From an uncultured Clostridia bacterium (lineage in GTDB: Bacteria; Bacillota; Clostridia; Christensenellales; UBA3700), in contig CAMWSW010000038.1 of NCBI GenBank assembly GCA_947176975.1, positions 1-8,400 of the forward strand: 8,400 nucleotides of DNA, given 5' to 3'. A program made the position numbers and the translations under genes. The notes under the pieces were generated by a model. That model was not told the origin of the DNA, did not search any database, and saw only the letters and a list, made by a program, of their open reading frames with translations. The first letter of the stretch is position 1, and every line of letters begins with the position of its first letter. Shown piece by piece: positions 1 to 6,983 of this stretch.

Positions 1-3000
1 TTAGATACAAATATAATAATCAATATTATGCTTATGACAGAAGCGACTATTTGCCACCATTGTTTGATTATTTCGCTAATCTTACCAAAGTCAAAACCGT
101 TTCCATTGCCGTCGTCGGGCTTAGGTTTGTCGGGATCGTTTGGCTCATTGGGATTTGAAGGCTCAATTTCATCGGGATACAAAGTCGAATTTGTCGGATC
201 TTGCAACTGCGACAAATCTTGTTCGCTCAACTCAAAATCCACCCAATCTGTAATGAGAATGCCATCTGTAAACGAACAGCTTCCGCTATATTCAGTCTTA
301 ATTTTAGCGCGGATTTTGTAATTTCCCGCTTGCAACTTCACATCTTCCCAACTGATAGTATTGCCGTCTTCGTCGGCAAACTCATATTCTATCATATTGA
401 GCTCTGCCTTATTGATATTCATACGAGGAGGTTTTGCGTTCAAATTCCAATCTTCGGCTATTACGCGCGGAATAATTTCAAATTCCCAATCGCTGTTGCC
501 ACCAATAAAATACTTGTCTGCAATATCGCTACTTAATTGAACTTCCACACGATAAACGCCCACGTTTGTCGGTGCGCCTGACAATTGGCTGCCATTTGCC
601 GCATAATATACCACCTTATATTTATCAGTGTCAAGTTTTGCGCTGTTGACAAATTGAGGAGTTCTTGCATTGCCAGAATATGCGAAAGTAACCGTATTTG
701 GAGTAAACGTAACGGCGTCTCCTTGATATTTTACTTCAAATTCTTTTGTTGTATTTCCAACAAGTTGGTATCCGTCGGTATCGCTCAAAGATATTTCGCA
801 TATATAATACTCAACTCCCGGCGTAGGAACGACTATCGACGATTCGCTTATAGGCTCGCCAACCTTGTTGCCTTTGCCGTCTGACTTATAATACGTGTGC
901 GTCACGACAGGATACTCTGCTTTGTTTCTCAATATCGCAAGGTTGAATTTATTTTCGTTGGCGTCAACAACGAGTTCATTTCCCCATTGTACGTTTATCT
1001 TCTTGGGTATGATATTCCAATCTATGCTCCATGCAACGTTGCCGATATATGACGTCGCATCGCTCACGCTTGGTAAATAATAATTTTCGCTGTCACTTGG
1101 ATTGACAAAGTCCAATGTCTCAACTTCGACGTGTAAAGGCGAAGTCGTCACTTCTCTGTGAGAATCACTGCCGCTGTAAATTGCGACAAGATTTGACGGC
1201 AAATTTTCAAGCGCCATTTCTTGTATTTGTCCGTTGTATTCAAGAGTACCGTTGCCTTTCCACTTCACCTTGCTCAAATTAAATTGCGCCTTGTTTATCG
1301 TCCAAGTGATTTCAAACACGCCCGGGTCTGTTCCGCCGACGATAGTAGATTTTATCCTTACGCTTGTGGTATAAGTTCCCGCGTCAATCTTAGCCGCATT
1401 GCTATATCCGTTGTTTCCATACGAGGTATCTACGGCATAATTACTCAATGAAAGTCTATTGGCGTCCACTGTCCAGACAAACTCTTGCTCGTCGTAAGTC
1501 AAAGTATCAGTATAGGTTGCGCTTGCATTTTCTCCGGCATTAAAAGAAATCTTCTTCGTACCATGCGTCAATCGCCACAGTATCTGCGCCGGCTTTGAAT
1601 TTGCCAAAACTTCTATCTCGGGATTACTGGTAGCTACCAAATTGTAATTTCTGTTTTTCTCGTCATTTTCATTTGTCAATTCAACAGAGAGATTATATTT
1701 GCTACCCACCGTCAAACCCGTCAAGTTCAAATTAAAGTTGGTAGCTCCGTCGACAACCACATTGGAAGCAACAAGAAACTTTCCGCTACCGCTCACCGGC
1801 TTGGCGTAAATATTCACCTTGACCTTTTCGTTATTGATCGTACTTGCGATGATTTCCATCGTAGGTCTATCTGTGATTTCATATTGCATCTCCGTATCGC
1901 CGTTTTCGTCGGCAATACTCACGTTGGCAACGGCAGGCGATATTTCGATCGTGCCTATCATCCTCGGCAAATACTCATCAGCAACGTTGGTATCCCAGTT
2001 GTTGATCATTTCATCGATAAGTTTTGCCGTAATCTCATAAGTACCGGCGTCAGTTATCGTCAATTTGTTATTGGCTTTGTCAACCGTAACTCCGTCGATT
2101 GACGATTCGATATCTACATAATCGGCTTCAAAGTCCGTCAAGAAAAATTCATGCGGAGTGCCCGTAAAGCTAGCTGAATTTACAGAAAGTTGAGGCACTT
2201 TTACTTTGTGTAATTCAAGCGTGAATTCATGCTCTTTTTCGCCTGTCAAATTGTAATTGCAATCATCGGGAATCGACGCAATCACCACGTAGGTTCCGGG
2301 AGATGTAGGTTTAGGTATCGTAGCTATAGTATCCTTTTTCTTATACTGCAACGTGATTTGAGGAGGCGTATCTCCGCGTAAAATTCCTCCCGCCTTAAAA
2401 TCAACGTTTGGTACGCTTCCCTGCGGTCCGCTGAATTGCAATTCAACGTCCAATTTGGTGATGACAAAACTAAATTCCTTTGGTTCTCTCTTTCCATCCG
2501 CCCAACACTCCGTAGGGTCAGATGTGGTCAAAGTCGCCGTAGCCTTATAAGATTTGGCATCTACCATATTGGTGTTGGTATACGTGATGGTCATCTTATT
2601 AGGTTTGTACCAAGACGGAGTGGGGATATTATCCATATCTTGTCTGCCCATATTATATGGCGTAGTTACAGTCTCGGGCAATGCCAAAACACGCGCGCTA
2701 TTTTGCTCTGCTTTGGTCACATTCAAATGCAATGCCGGGCGTATAGCCGCAGACGTATTGGCGGCATGAATTGACAAAATACCTGAACTAGCTAATCCCA
2801 AAAGTTGATTTGTCGTGGGAAAATCCTGCGTTCTACTCAAAATAGTGTCACTGCTCTTTACTATATCATGCAGTGTTGGAATACCCCATAAACTGGAGCA
2901 TTTATATGAACCATGTGAAAAGCCTGTTTCCGTTGTTGAAGGCAGCCACAACAAATCGTTAATCCATTCATTATAATTGTTTTTTTCAGTCGTAGGTTTA

Positions 3001-3992
3001 GTACTTGCATCATATCCTGACTTTCCTCCGTTCTTTACGGTCAAATCGGGAGTTCCCCACGCCTCATTGGGATTTAAATATACACTTCCGCTATTATAAG
3101 CCCATATATAGTTCTCTTTTCTTTGATATTCCAAATTACTAACCGGCTCTAAATATTGCGTCAAGCTTTTTTGACCAAACGCATTGCCATCGGATGCTAC
3201 GTAGGTGCTTGGTAAAGTAAATTGCGCAAATTGATTAGCTTCACGGTTTCCTGCCTTTCCATCGTTTTGCACCACTCCTTCTCTCGCCGATACGCTCGTC
3301 GCATACTTTATGTCGGTAGCTCCGCCCGCATTGAGAGTCTCTACTCTAACTCTGCTTGTTGAATACTCGCCTGACGTATAAGTCTTGCTCATATCAGTAC
3401 TGGAAAAATGACTCCAAGCATATTTATTTGCCGATGCTTCGCTCATCCAAAGCGTGACTATCAAATCTCCGTCACCGCCGGAATCAGTTGTATTCGTAGT
3501 CGCATATACGACGTTCCACTTAAATCCTCCAAATTCCACGGTAATAGGATGCGGCGCAGTTCCGCCTCCCTGAGTCAATGCTCCAACTCCACCGCTAAGC
3601 GCTCTGAAATCCATACTATTAGGCTGCGTCCAATTTGCATCATAGCCGGCATCCAAACTTCCAGTAACAGTACTTGAATTGCCTTTGACTTTTGCATAAG
3701 CTTGATCGTACGTCGCAGTCGTCGTAGCTACTCCGCCCTGTCCGCTGTAAATCGCGCCGTAAAGTTTGTCCAATATCGACCCGTCAAATGGTTTTCCATT
3801 CATCGTATCGTAATTTGAAAAAGTCAAAGACCCCAAAGACGCAGGAGTTGCGCCGGTTGAATAAGCCTCTGCCGATTTGTTGTTATCCGTAAACGACACG
3901 CAATTCAACAACGTCAACGCCAATACCGCGCACAAAATCAACGCTATTGTCAGTCGCGCCATGTTTTTGCTATTCGCTCTTCTTTTATCCAT
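1..3992 (-). CDS. Giant secreted, membrane-anchored repeat protein (partial at C-terminus)
   Basis: Open for 1330 codons from ATG 3992 to the window edge with no stop, so the C-terminus is missing. The start is supported by AGAGG seven bases upstream. Residues 1-43 form a Sec signal: basic start (MDKRR), hydrophobic core about 14-29, and an A-E-A cleavage motif at 41-43. There is a Cys at 31 but the preceding LLN is a poor lipobox. Residues about 155-425 form one domain (FKWNVVY near 157; a WLPS motif; RPALHLNV near 418), resembling DUF6273-type domains of clostridial surface proteins; this is from memory and tentative. Residues about 430-1280 look like roughly nine beta-rich modules with the recurring signature 'aGtY.v.a.l ... 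(W).FEI', typical of MBG/Ig-like surface modules. A Pro/Asp/Asn/Gly-rich stalk (about 1275-1300) precedes a hydrophobic segment (about 1312-1330, ...SIILIIIFVS), probably a membrane anchor. No LPxTG is visible before the edge. Likely a cell-surface adhesin or structural protein; ligand unknown. Confidence 0.85.
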   Translation of the reverse strand, partial: MDKRRANSKNMARLTIALILCAVLALTLLNCVSFTDNNKSAEAYSTGATPASLGSLTFSNYDTMNGKPFDGSILDKLYGAIYSGQGGVATTTATYDQAYAKVKGNSSTVTGSLDAGYDANWTQPNSMDFRALSGGVGALTQGGGTAPHPITVEFGGFKWNVVYATTNTTDSGGDGDLIVTLWMSEASANKYAWSHFSSTDMSKTYTSGEYSTSRVRVETLNAGGATDIKYATSVSAREGVVQNDGKAGNREANQFAQFTLPSTYVASDGNAFGQKSLTQYLEPVSNLEYQRKENYIWAYNSGSVYLNPNEAWGTPDLTVKNGGKSGYDASTKPTTEKNNYNEWINDLLWLPSTTETGFSHGSYKCSSLWGIPTLHDIVKSSDTILSRTQDFPTTNQLLGLASSGILSIHAANTSAAIRPALHLNVTKAEQNSARVLALPETVTTPYNMGRQDMDNIPTPSWYKPNKMTITYTNTNMVDAKSYKATATLTTSDPTECWADGKREPKEFSFVITKLDVELQFSGPQGSVPNVDFKAGGILRGDTPPQITLQYKKKDTIATIPKPTSPGTYVVIASIPDDCNYNLTGEKEHEFTLELHKVKVPQLSVNSASFTGTPHEFFLTDFEADYVDIESSIDGVTVDKANNKLTITDAGTYEITAKLIDEMINNWDTNVADEYLPRMIGTIEISPAVANVSIADENGDTEMQYEITDRPTMEIIASTINNEKVKVNIYAKPVSGSGKFLVASNVVVDGATNFNLNLTGLTVGSKYNLSVELTNENDEKNRNYNLVATSNPEIEVLANSKPAQILWRLTHGTKKISFNAGENASATYTDTLTYDEQEFVWTVDANRLSLSNYAVDTSYGNNGYSNAAKIDAGTYTTSVRIKSTIVGGTDPGVFEITWTINKAQFNLSKVKWKGNGTLEYNGQIQEMALENLPSNLVAIYSGSDSHREVTTSPLHVEVETLDFVNPSDSENYYLPSVSDATSYIGNVAWSIDWNIIPKKINVQWGNELVVDANENKFNLAILRNKAEYPVVTHTYYKSDGKGNKVGEPISESSIVVPTPGVEYYICEISLSDTDGYQLVGNTTKEFEVKYQGDAVTFTPNTVTFAYSGNARTPQFVNSAKLDTDKYKVVYYAANGSQLSGAPTNVGVYRVEVQLSSDIADKYFIGGNSDWEFEIIPRVIAEDWNLNAKPPRMNINKAELNMIEYEFADEDGNTISWEDVKLQAGNYKIRAKIKTEYSGSCSFTDGILITDWVDFELSEQDLSQLQDPTNSTLYPDEIEPSNPNEPNDPDKPKPDDGNGNGFDFGKISEIIKQWWQIVASVISIILIIIFVS

Positions 3993-4034
3993 AATCTTTC
4001 CTCTCTTGCAAAAGCATACCGCCTAAAATTTTTG

Positions 4035-4159
4035 TTTCCAAAAAAGGTATACTTTTACTGACCCAAAGATATTGCAATTTTTTTATACTTAAAGTATAAT
4101 GTATTTGAGAAAATTTGCCTTTTCACGGGCAGTCAGTAAAAGTATACTTTTTTTGGAAA
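4035..4159. repeat. 28-bp near-perfect inverted repeat upstream of the surface-protein gene
   Basis: The left arm (4035-4062, beginning TTTCCAAAAAAGG and ending TTTTACTGAC) is matched by the reverse complement of the right arm (4132-4159) at 27 of 28 positions; the one mismatch is G/A beside the GTATAC core. The spacer is 69 bp. The element ends 42 bp before the start codon of the surface-protein gene. No flanking target duplication is evident (TTTTTG against AATTAT). It could be a promoter/operator region, a leader-RNA hairpin or a short mobile element; the sequence alone does not decide. Confidence 0.8.
4043..4151. promoter_or_regulatory. Three operator-like palindromes (AAGTATA/GTATAC) in the surface-gene promoter region
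   Basis: Site 1, AAAGGTATACTTTT (4043-4056), is symmetric with one mismatched pair. Site 2, TATACTTAAAGTATA (4084-4098), is a perfect 7+1+7 dyad. Site 3, AAAAGTATACTTTT (4138-4151), is a perfect 14-bp palindrome. All share the half-site AAGTATA or a one-base variant. Sites 1 and 3 lie inside the arms of the 28-bp inverted repeat and site 2 in its spacer. Centre-to-centre distances are about 41.5 and 53.5 bp, close to four and five helical turns. A TATAAT hexamer on the minus strand (4166-4161) could be the -10 box of the surface gene, but I find no good -35. Binding by a dimeric regulator is inferred. Confidence 0.4.
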
Positions 4160-4199
4160 AATTATAAATAGAATTTCTAACAGAAAAAATTTTGTTGAT

Positions 4200-4230
4200 A
4201 AAAAATGTCAACCGAATAATTTCGATTGAC
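4200..4230 (-). terminator. Rho-independent terminator of the cysE-cysS operon
   Basis: On the minus-strand transcript the arm 4230-4221 (GUCAAUCGAA) pairs with 4216-4207 (UUCGGUUGAC) over ten base pairs with a single G-U wobble, loop AUUA, then A and six U residues. It lies 67 bp after the cysS stop codon and before the promoter region of the next minus-strand gene, so it should separate the two units. Read on the plus strand the stem has a C-A mismatch, so minus-strand use is favoured. Confidence 0.8.
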
Positions 4231-4250
4231 GTTTTTACTTTTATATACTG

Positions 4251-4282
4251 ATTGAGATTTCTCCACTACGGTCGAAATGACA
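4251..4282. repeat. Dispersed repeat copy 1 (GAGATTTCTC...TCGAAATGACA type)
   Basis: This 32-bp stretch shares GAGATTTCTC at one end and TCGAAATGACA at the other with the two copies at 6528-6616. It lies in the 3' untranslated stretch between the cysS stop and the operon terminator. Similar short palindromic intergenic elements occur in many bacterial genomes; the family assignment is from memory. No coding role. Confidence 0.75.
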
Positions 4283-4296
4283 TAGAGCAAAGTCGA

Positions 4297-5691
4297 TTAT
4301 TTATTTAGTGGTACTACTTTGTAACCCTCTTTGCTGTCAAGCACGCTATAACCGAGTTCCGTCAACTTTGCTCTCAACGCATCTGCTGTCGCAAAATCTT
4401 TGTGCTTCTTTGCTTCAAAACGCTCCTCGGCAAGTTTTGATATTTCTTCGGGGATATCCGTCTGCTCCTCTTCAGCGGGCTGAGCCTTGTCGAGAGACAA
4501 TCCCAACACCTTGTCAAACTCAAGTGCCAAAGCATAGATATCCTTGCTCTTTGGAGCTTTGACCATAGTCCACACTACGCCCAATGCAAGCGGTATATTG
4601 AGGTCGTCGTTGACAGCCTCGTCGAATTGCTTTTTGTACTCCGCCAATACTTGCGGATCTGTCGCAGTATTGCTGACCTTGTGCGCGTAAAGCGTATTCA
4701 AAAGTCTTGCATAAGAAGTCTTTGCGCCGTCCATACCCTCAAAGGTGAAGTTGAGTTTTTTTCTGTAATGCGCGTTGAGGCAGAAGTATCTGTAATCCAA
4801 AGCGCAATATCCCTTTTCTTCGAGTTGATCTATGCGATAGACGTTGCCAAGACTCTTGGACATCTTGCCATTGTCGACAAGCATAAATTCGCTGTGTACC
4901 CAATAATTGACGGTCTTGTGACCTTCCAAAGCCTCGTTTTGCGCAATCTCGTTTTCGTGGTGCACGGGGATAGCGTCCACGCCGCCCGTGTGTATGTCAA
5001 AATGATTGCCGAGGTATTTTCTGCTCATAGTCGAACACTCTATGTGCCAACCGGGATAGCCCATACCCCAAGGACTTTGCCATTGCATTATATGTTGAGG
5101 GTCTGCCTTTTTCCATACCGCAAAATCTGCAGGATGACGTTTTTGACTATTGACCTCAACTCTTGCGCCCGCCTGTTGATCGTCAAGACTCAATCTCGAG
5201 AGCTTGCCGTAATCGGGAAATTTGGATATATCGTAATATATGCCGTCGTCAATCTCATACGCATATCCCTTGTCAATAAGCGTCTGCACGTCCTTTATCA
5301 TCTCGGCTATATGGTCGGTGGCTTTGGCGATTACTTCGGGTTTGCCAATATTGAGTTTCTTGAAGTCCTCAAAGAAATAGTTGGTATAGAACTCGGCAAT
5401 CTCCCAAGGCGTCTTTTGCTGTTCTCTTGCCGCCTTTGCCATCTTGTCTTCGCCCTCGTCGCCGTCGGAAAGCAAGTGACCAACGTCGGTGATATTCATT
5501 ACGCCCTTGAGTTTGTATCCGTCGTATTTGAGCACTCTACGGAAAATATCCATAAAGATATACGTCCTCAAGTTGCCTATATGCGCATAGCTATACACAG
5601 TCGGTCCGCAACTGTACATAGTCACTTTGCCTTCCTTAAGCGGAATAAAGTCCTCTTTCTGTCTTGTCAACGTATTATAAATTTTCAACAT
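4297..5691 (-). CDS. cysS: Cysteinyl-tRNA synthetase
   Basis: This 464-residue class I aminoacyl-tRNA synthetase activates cysteine with ATP and charges tRNA-Cys in the cytoplasm. The signature HIGN is at 37-40 (the HIGH motif; N in the last place is common in CysRS) and KMSKS at 276-280. The zinc ligands that select cysteine are all present: Cys28 (MYSCGPT), Cys219 (WHIEC), His244 and Glu248 (HHENE). The TGGVD segment follows at 235-239. The C-terminal part carries the helical anticodon-binding region with the usual ending (KDFATADALRAKL...GY.V.DSKEGY). Length is normal and the frame intact. The start is supported by AGAGG eight bases upstream. It follows cysE after 48 bp with no terminator or second T-box between, so the two are co-transcribed and share T-box control. 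A terminator follows at 4230-4200. Confidence 0.98.
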   Translation of the reverse strand: MLKIYNTLTRQKEDFIPLKEGKVTMYSCGPTVYSYAHIGNLRTYIFMDIFRRVLKYDGYKLKGVMNITDVGHLLSDGDEGEDKMAKAAREQQKTPWEIAEFYTNYFFEDFKKLNIGKPEVIAKATDHIAEMIKDVQTLIDKGYAYEIDDGIYYDISKFPDYGKLSRLSLDDQQAGARVEVNSQKRHPADFAVWKKADPQHIMQWQSPWGMGYPGWHIECSTMSRKYLGNHFDIHTGGVDAIPVHHENEIAQNEALEGHKTVNYWVHSEFMLVDNGKMSKSLGNVYRIDQLEEKGYCALDYRYFCLNAHYRKKLNFTFEGMDGAKTSYARLLNTLYAHKVSNTATDPQVLAEYKKQFDEAVNDDLNIPLALGVVWTMVKAPKSKDIYALALEFDKVLGLSLDKAQPAEEEQTDIPEEISKLAEERFEAKKHKDFATADALRAKLTELGYSVLDSKEGYKVVPLNK

Positions 5692-5739
5692 ATCTTCAAC
5701 CTCTTTACTTATATTTGAATAACGTTATATTTCAAAATA

Positions 5740-6477
5740 TTACAGCGTACTCTTCTTGTCGTCAATGTCGTGTCCAAGCTCGTCTATCTCTTGCTCGATT
5801 GCATTTTCTTCTTTGCTATCTTCTACTGCGTTGTCTTGCGTAATGGAATACTTGCACGACTTGACTTCAAGTTGTTTCTCCAATGCTTCTATACGGCGAT
5901 TGAGCCTATAGAATTCCTCTAGTATCGGGTCGGGCAACTTTTGGTCGATATCGTCGACTCTCACGTTGTTGTACTTGACTACTCGCCCGGGGACGCCAAC
6001 TACCGTGGAATGAGGCGGGACGTCTTTCAATACGACGCTACCCGCGCCTATCTTTGAATCGTGTCCGACGACTATTGGTCCAAGCACTTTTGCGCCCGCC
6101 GAAATCATTACGTTGTCTTGTATTGTCGGGTGCCTCTTGCCCGTGTCTTTGCCCGTACCGCCAAGCGTTACGCCTTGATATATCAACACGTTGGTGCCTA
6201 TCTCCACCGTCTCTCCTATTACTACTCCTACGCCGTGGTCGATGAATACTCCGCCCGCAATCTTTGCCGCAGGGTGAATATCAATGCCCGTCTTGCGCCT
6301 CGTACCAGCAGATATGCGCTTGGCAAGGTACTTCATGCCGTGATTGTAAAACCAATGCGCAAACCTATGCCTATACAGAGCCTTAAATCCGCCGTAGGTA
6401 AAAAATATCTCGAATTTGTTTCTTGCGGCGGGGTCTTTCTCAAGAGCCGTCTGCAAGTCCATTTTAATTTTTCCCAT
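5740..6477 (-). CDS. cysE: Serine O-acetyltransferase
   Basis: This enzyme transfers acetyl from acetyl-CoA to L-serine, giving O-acetylserine, the committed step of cysteine synthesis. With this start the protein has 245 residues. Residues about 65-170 are a left-handed beta-helix of hexapeptide repeats (IDIHPAAKI, GVVIGETVEIG, AGAKVLGPIVVG, IGAGSVVLKDV), with the catalytic pair Asp66 and His81 (IDIHP, FIDHG) spaced as in E. coli CysE (143/158). The N-terminal helical part is short, as in many Gram-positive enzymes. ATG 6477 is chosen because AGGAG lies five bases upstream; an in-frame ATG at 6558 would add 27 residues translated from the dispersed repeat and has no ribosome site. Unusual is an acidic tail of about 40 residues (205-245, rich in Glu/Asp) beyond the normal end. 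That tail replaces the usual CysK-binding terminus, so cysteine-synthase complex formation is uncertain. Confidence 0.96.
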   Translation of the reverse strand: MGKIKMDLQTALEKDPAARNKFEIFFTYGGFKALYRHRFAHWFYNHGMKYLAKRISAGTRRKTGIDIHPAAKIAGGVFIDHGVGVVIGETVEIGTNVLIYQGVTLGGTGKDTGKRHPTIQDNVMISAGAKVLGPIVVGHDSKIGAGSVVLKDVPPHSTVVGVPGRVVKYNNVRVDDIDQKLPDPILEEFYRLNRRIEALEKQLEVKSCKYSITQDNAVEDSKEENAIEQEIDELGHDIDDKKSTL

Positions 6478-6482
6478 TTTAT

Positions 6483-6487
6483 CTCCT
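6483..6487 (-). promoter_or_regulatory. Ribosome binding site that fixes the cysE start
   Basis: AGGAG on the minus strand, five bases before ATG 6477. No comparable site precedes the in-frame ATG 6558, which lies inside a palindromic repeat, so the longer reading of cysE is rejected. Confidence 0.85.
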
Positions 6488-6527
6488 ATCTTATTCTGTC
6501 TATTATTCTGCTTTAACAAAAGATTAC

Positions 6528-6616
6528 TGTCATTTCGAGCGCAGTCGAGAAATCCCAATCATATTATATAAATTGTAGAGATTTCTCCATTCCGCTACGC
6601 TACAATCGAAATGACA
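6528..6616. repeat. Two inverted copies of the dispersed repeat in the cysE leader
   Basis: Copy 2 (6528-6559, starting TGTCATTTCGA) and copy 3 (6576-6616, ending TCGAAATGACA) face each other. They are complementary over the outer 11 bp (6528-6538 with 6606-6616) and over GAGAAATC/GATTTCTC (6547-6554 with 6580-6587), so the pair can fold as a long imperfect hairpin in RNA. Copy 3 has an extra CCGCTACGCTACAA-type insert in the middle. The pair abuts the U-tract of the T-box terminator and ends 41 bp before the cysE ribosome site. In read-through transcripts it would form a structured spacer. Copy 1 is at 4251-4282. Confidence 0.75.
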
Positions 6617-6648
6617 AAAAAATAATCGTCTTACTTCAAAGACGATTA
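6616..6648 (-). terminator. Regulated terminator of the T-box leader
   Basis: The arms 6648-6639 (UAAUCGUCUU) and 6632-6623 (AAGACGAUUA) pair over ten base pairs without a mismatch, loop UGAAGU, then A and seven U (through 6616). The 5' arm overlaps the 3' half of the antiterminator (CGU, CUUUGA), so the two structures exclude each other. It may also stop transcripts arriving from the upstream transporter gene. Confidence 0.93.
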
Positions 6649-6828
6649 CCCGCGGTTCCACTTTGATTGAAGGTTCCCCTTCCTCTCACACTGTCTTAAC
6701 GCGACTCCCACGCGCAGCATTTCCTCTGCGAGCAAGCGTTTCGCACTTGGCTATCTCTTCTCCAAAAGGCTTTCAGCCGACGACCTTTCTCTCTGCTGTC
6801 AAAGTAAGATAGTTACTCTTAAACGCTT
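6616..6828 (-). promoter_or_regulatory. T-box leader (tRNA-Cys responsive) of cysE-cysS
   Basis: A T-box senses the uncharged/charged tRNA ratio by pairing with both anticodon and acceptor end. Stem I base: AAGCGUUU (6828-6821) pairs perfectly with AAACGCUU (6741-6734); above it CUAUCU pairs with AGAUAG (6756-6751). The internal loop holds AGUA on the 5' side and AAGUGCG on the 3' side, placing specifier UGC (6745-6743), a cysteine codon, followed by a purine. The distal part shows AGAGAG and GGCUGAAAGCC (6778-6768). Stem III is GAAGG-GGAA-CCUUC (6682-6669). The T-box proper, GUGGAACCGCGGG, is 6661-6649. The antiterminator pairs UCAAAG (6666-6661) with CUUUGA and GCG with CGU around bulge UGGAACC. 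UGGA would pair with a UCCA tail, that is discriminator U73, as known for tRNA-Cys. It controls cysE and cysS. Confidence 0.96.
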
Positions 6829-6927
6829 ATTACCTTGCACGATTCCACACTTGTTTAAATACAATTTTATTGTGTCATTTCCCAAGTTTGTCTTCGCGCT
6901 AATTATTTCACTTGTTATTTCATATGT

Positions 6928-6957
6928 ATTATATGCAATTGATAATAGCTTTGTCAA
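6928..6957 (-). promoter_or_regulatory. Consensus sigma-A promoter of the cysE-cysS operon
   Basis: TTGACA (6957-6952) and TATAAT (6933-6928) on the minus strand, both exact consensus, 18-bp spacer. The transcript should start near 6921, about 95 bases before T-box stem I and about 445 bases before cysE. It begins 27 bp after the stop codon of the transporter gene. The stretch 6829-6920 between start site and stem I holds nothing else that I recognise. Confidence 0.85.
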
Positions 6958-6983
6958 CTTTTTTAATTGATTTAATATTCCCG

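Larger units (their letters stand above)
3993..4296. other. Intergenic stretch between cysS and the surface-protein gene
   Basis: An AT-rich non-coding stretch. From right to left it holds repeat copy 1, the cys operon terminator, an A/T-rich gap (4160-4199) with a TATAAT hexamer on the minus strand (4166-4161), the 28-bp inverted repeat with three palindromes, and the ribosome site AGAGG (4004-4000) of the surface gene. No small open frame with a ribosome site is visible. Confidence 0.8.

Noticed and set aside
28..3677. Several plus-strand frames of 61-112 codons across the left half
   Set aside because: All lie antisense to the continuous 1330-codon surface-protein frame and show no ribosome sites or domains.
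1..3992. Lipoprotein status of the surface protein (Cys31)
   Set aside because: The residues before Cys31 (LLN) do not fit a lipobox, and an A-E-A signal peptidase I site follows at 41-43.
4035..4159. Reading the inverted repeat as a typical MITE
   Set aside because: Length and terminal repeats would fit, but I find no target-site duplication at its edges and no second copy in the window; the three phased palindromes are better explained as regulation. Kept open in the findings.
4627..5718. Plus-strand open frame of 363 codons
   Set aside because: It lies antisense to cysS, which has all its motifs; the frame has no recognisable domain and no ribosome site.
6061..6516. Plus-strand open frame of 151 codons
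   Set aside because: Antisense shadow of cysE, extending into the leader; no domain and no ribosome site.
6478..6558. Longer cysE starting at ATG 6558
   Set aside because: The extra 27 residues are a translation of the palindromic repeat (MGFLDCARND...) and there is no ribosome site; AGGAG precedes ATG 6477.
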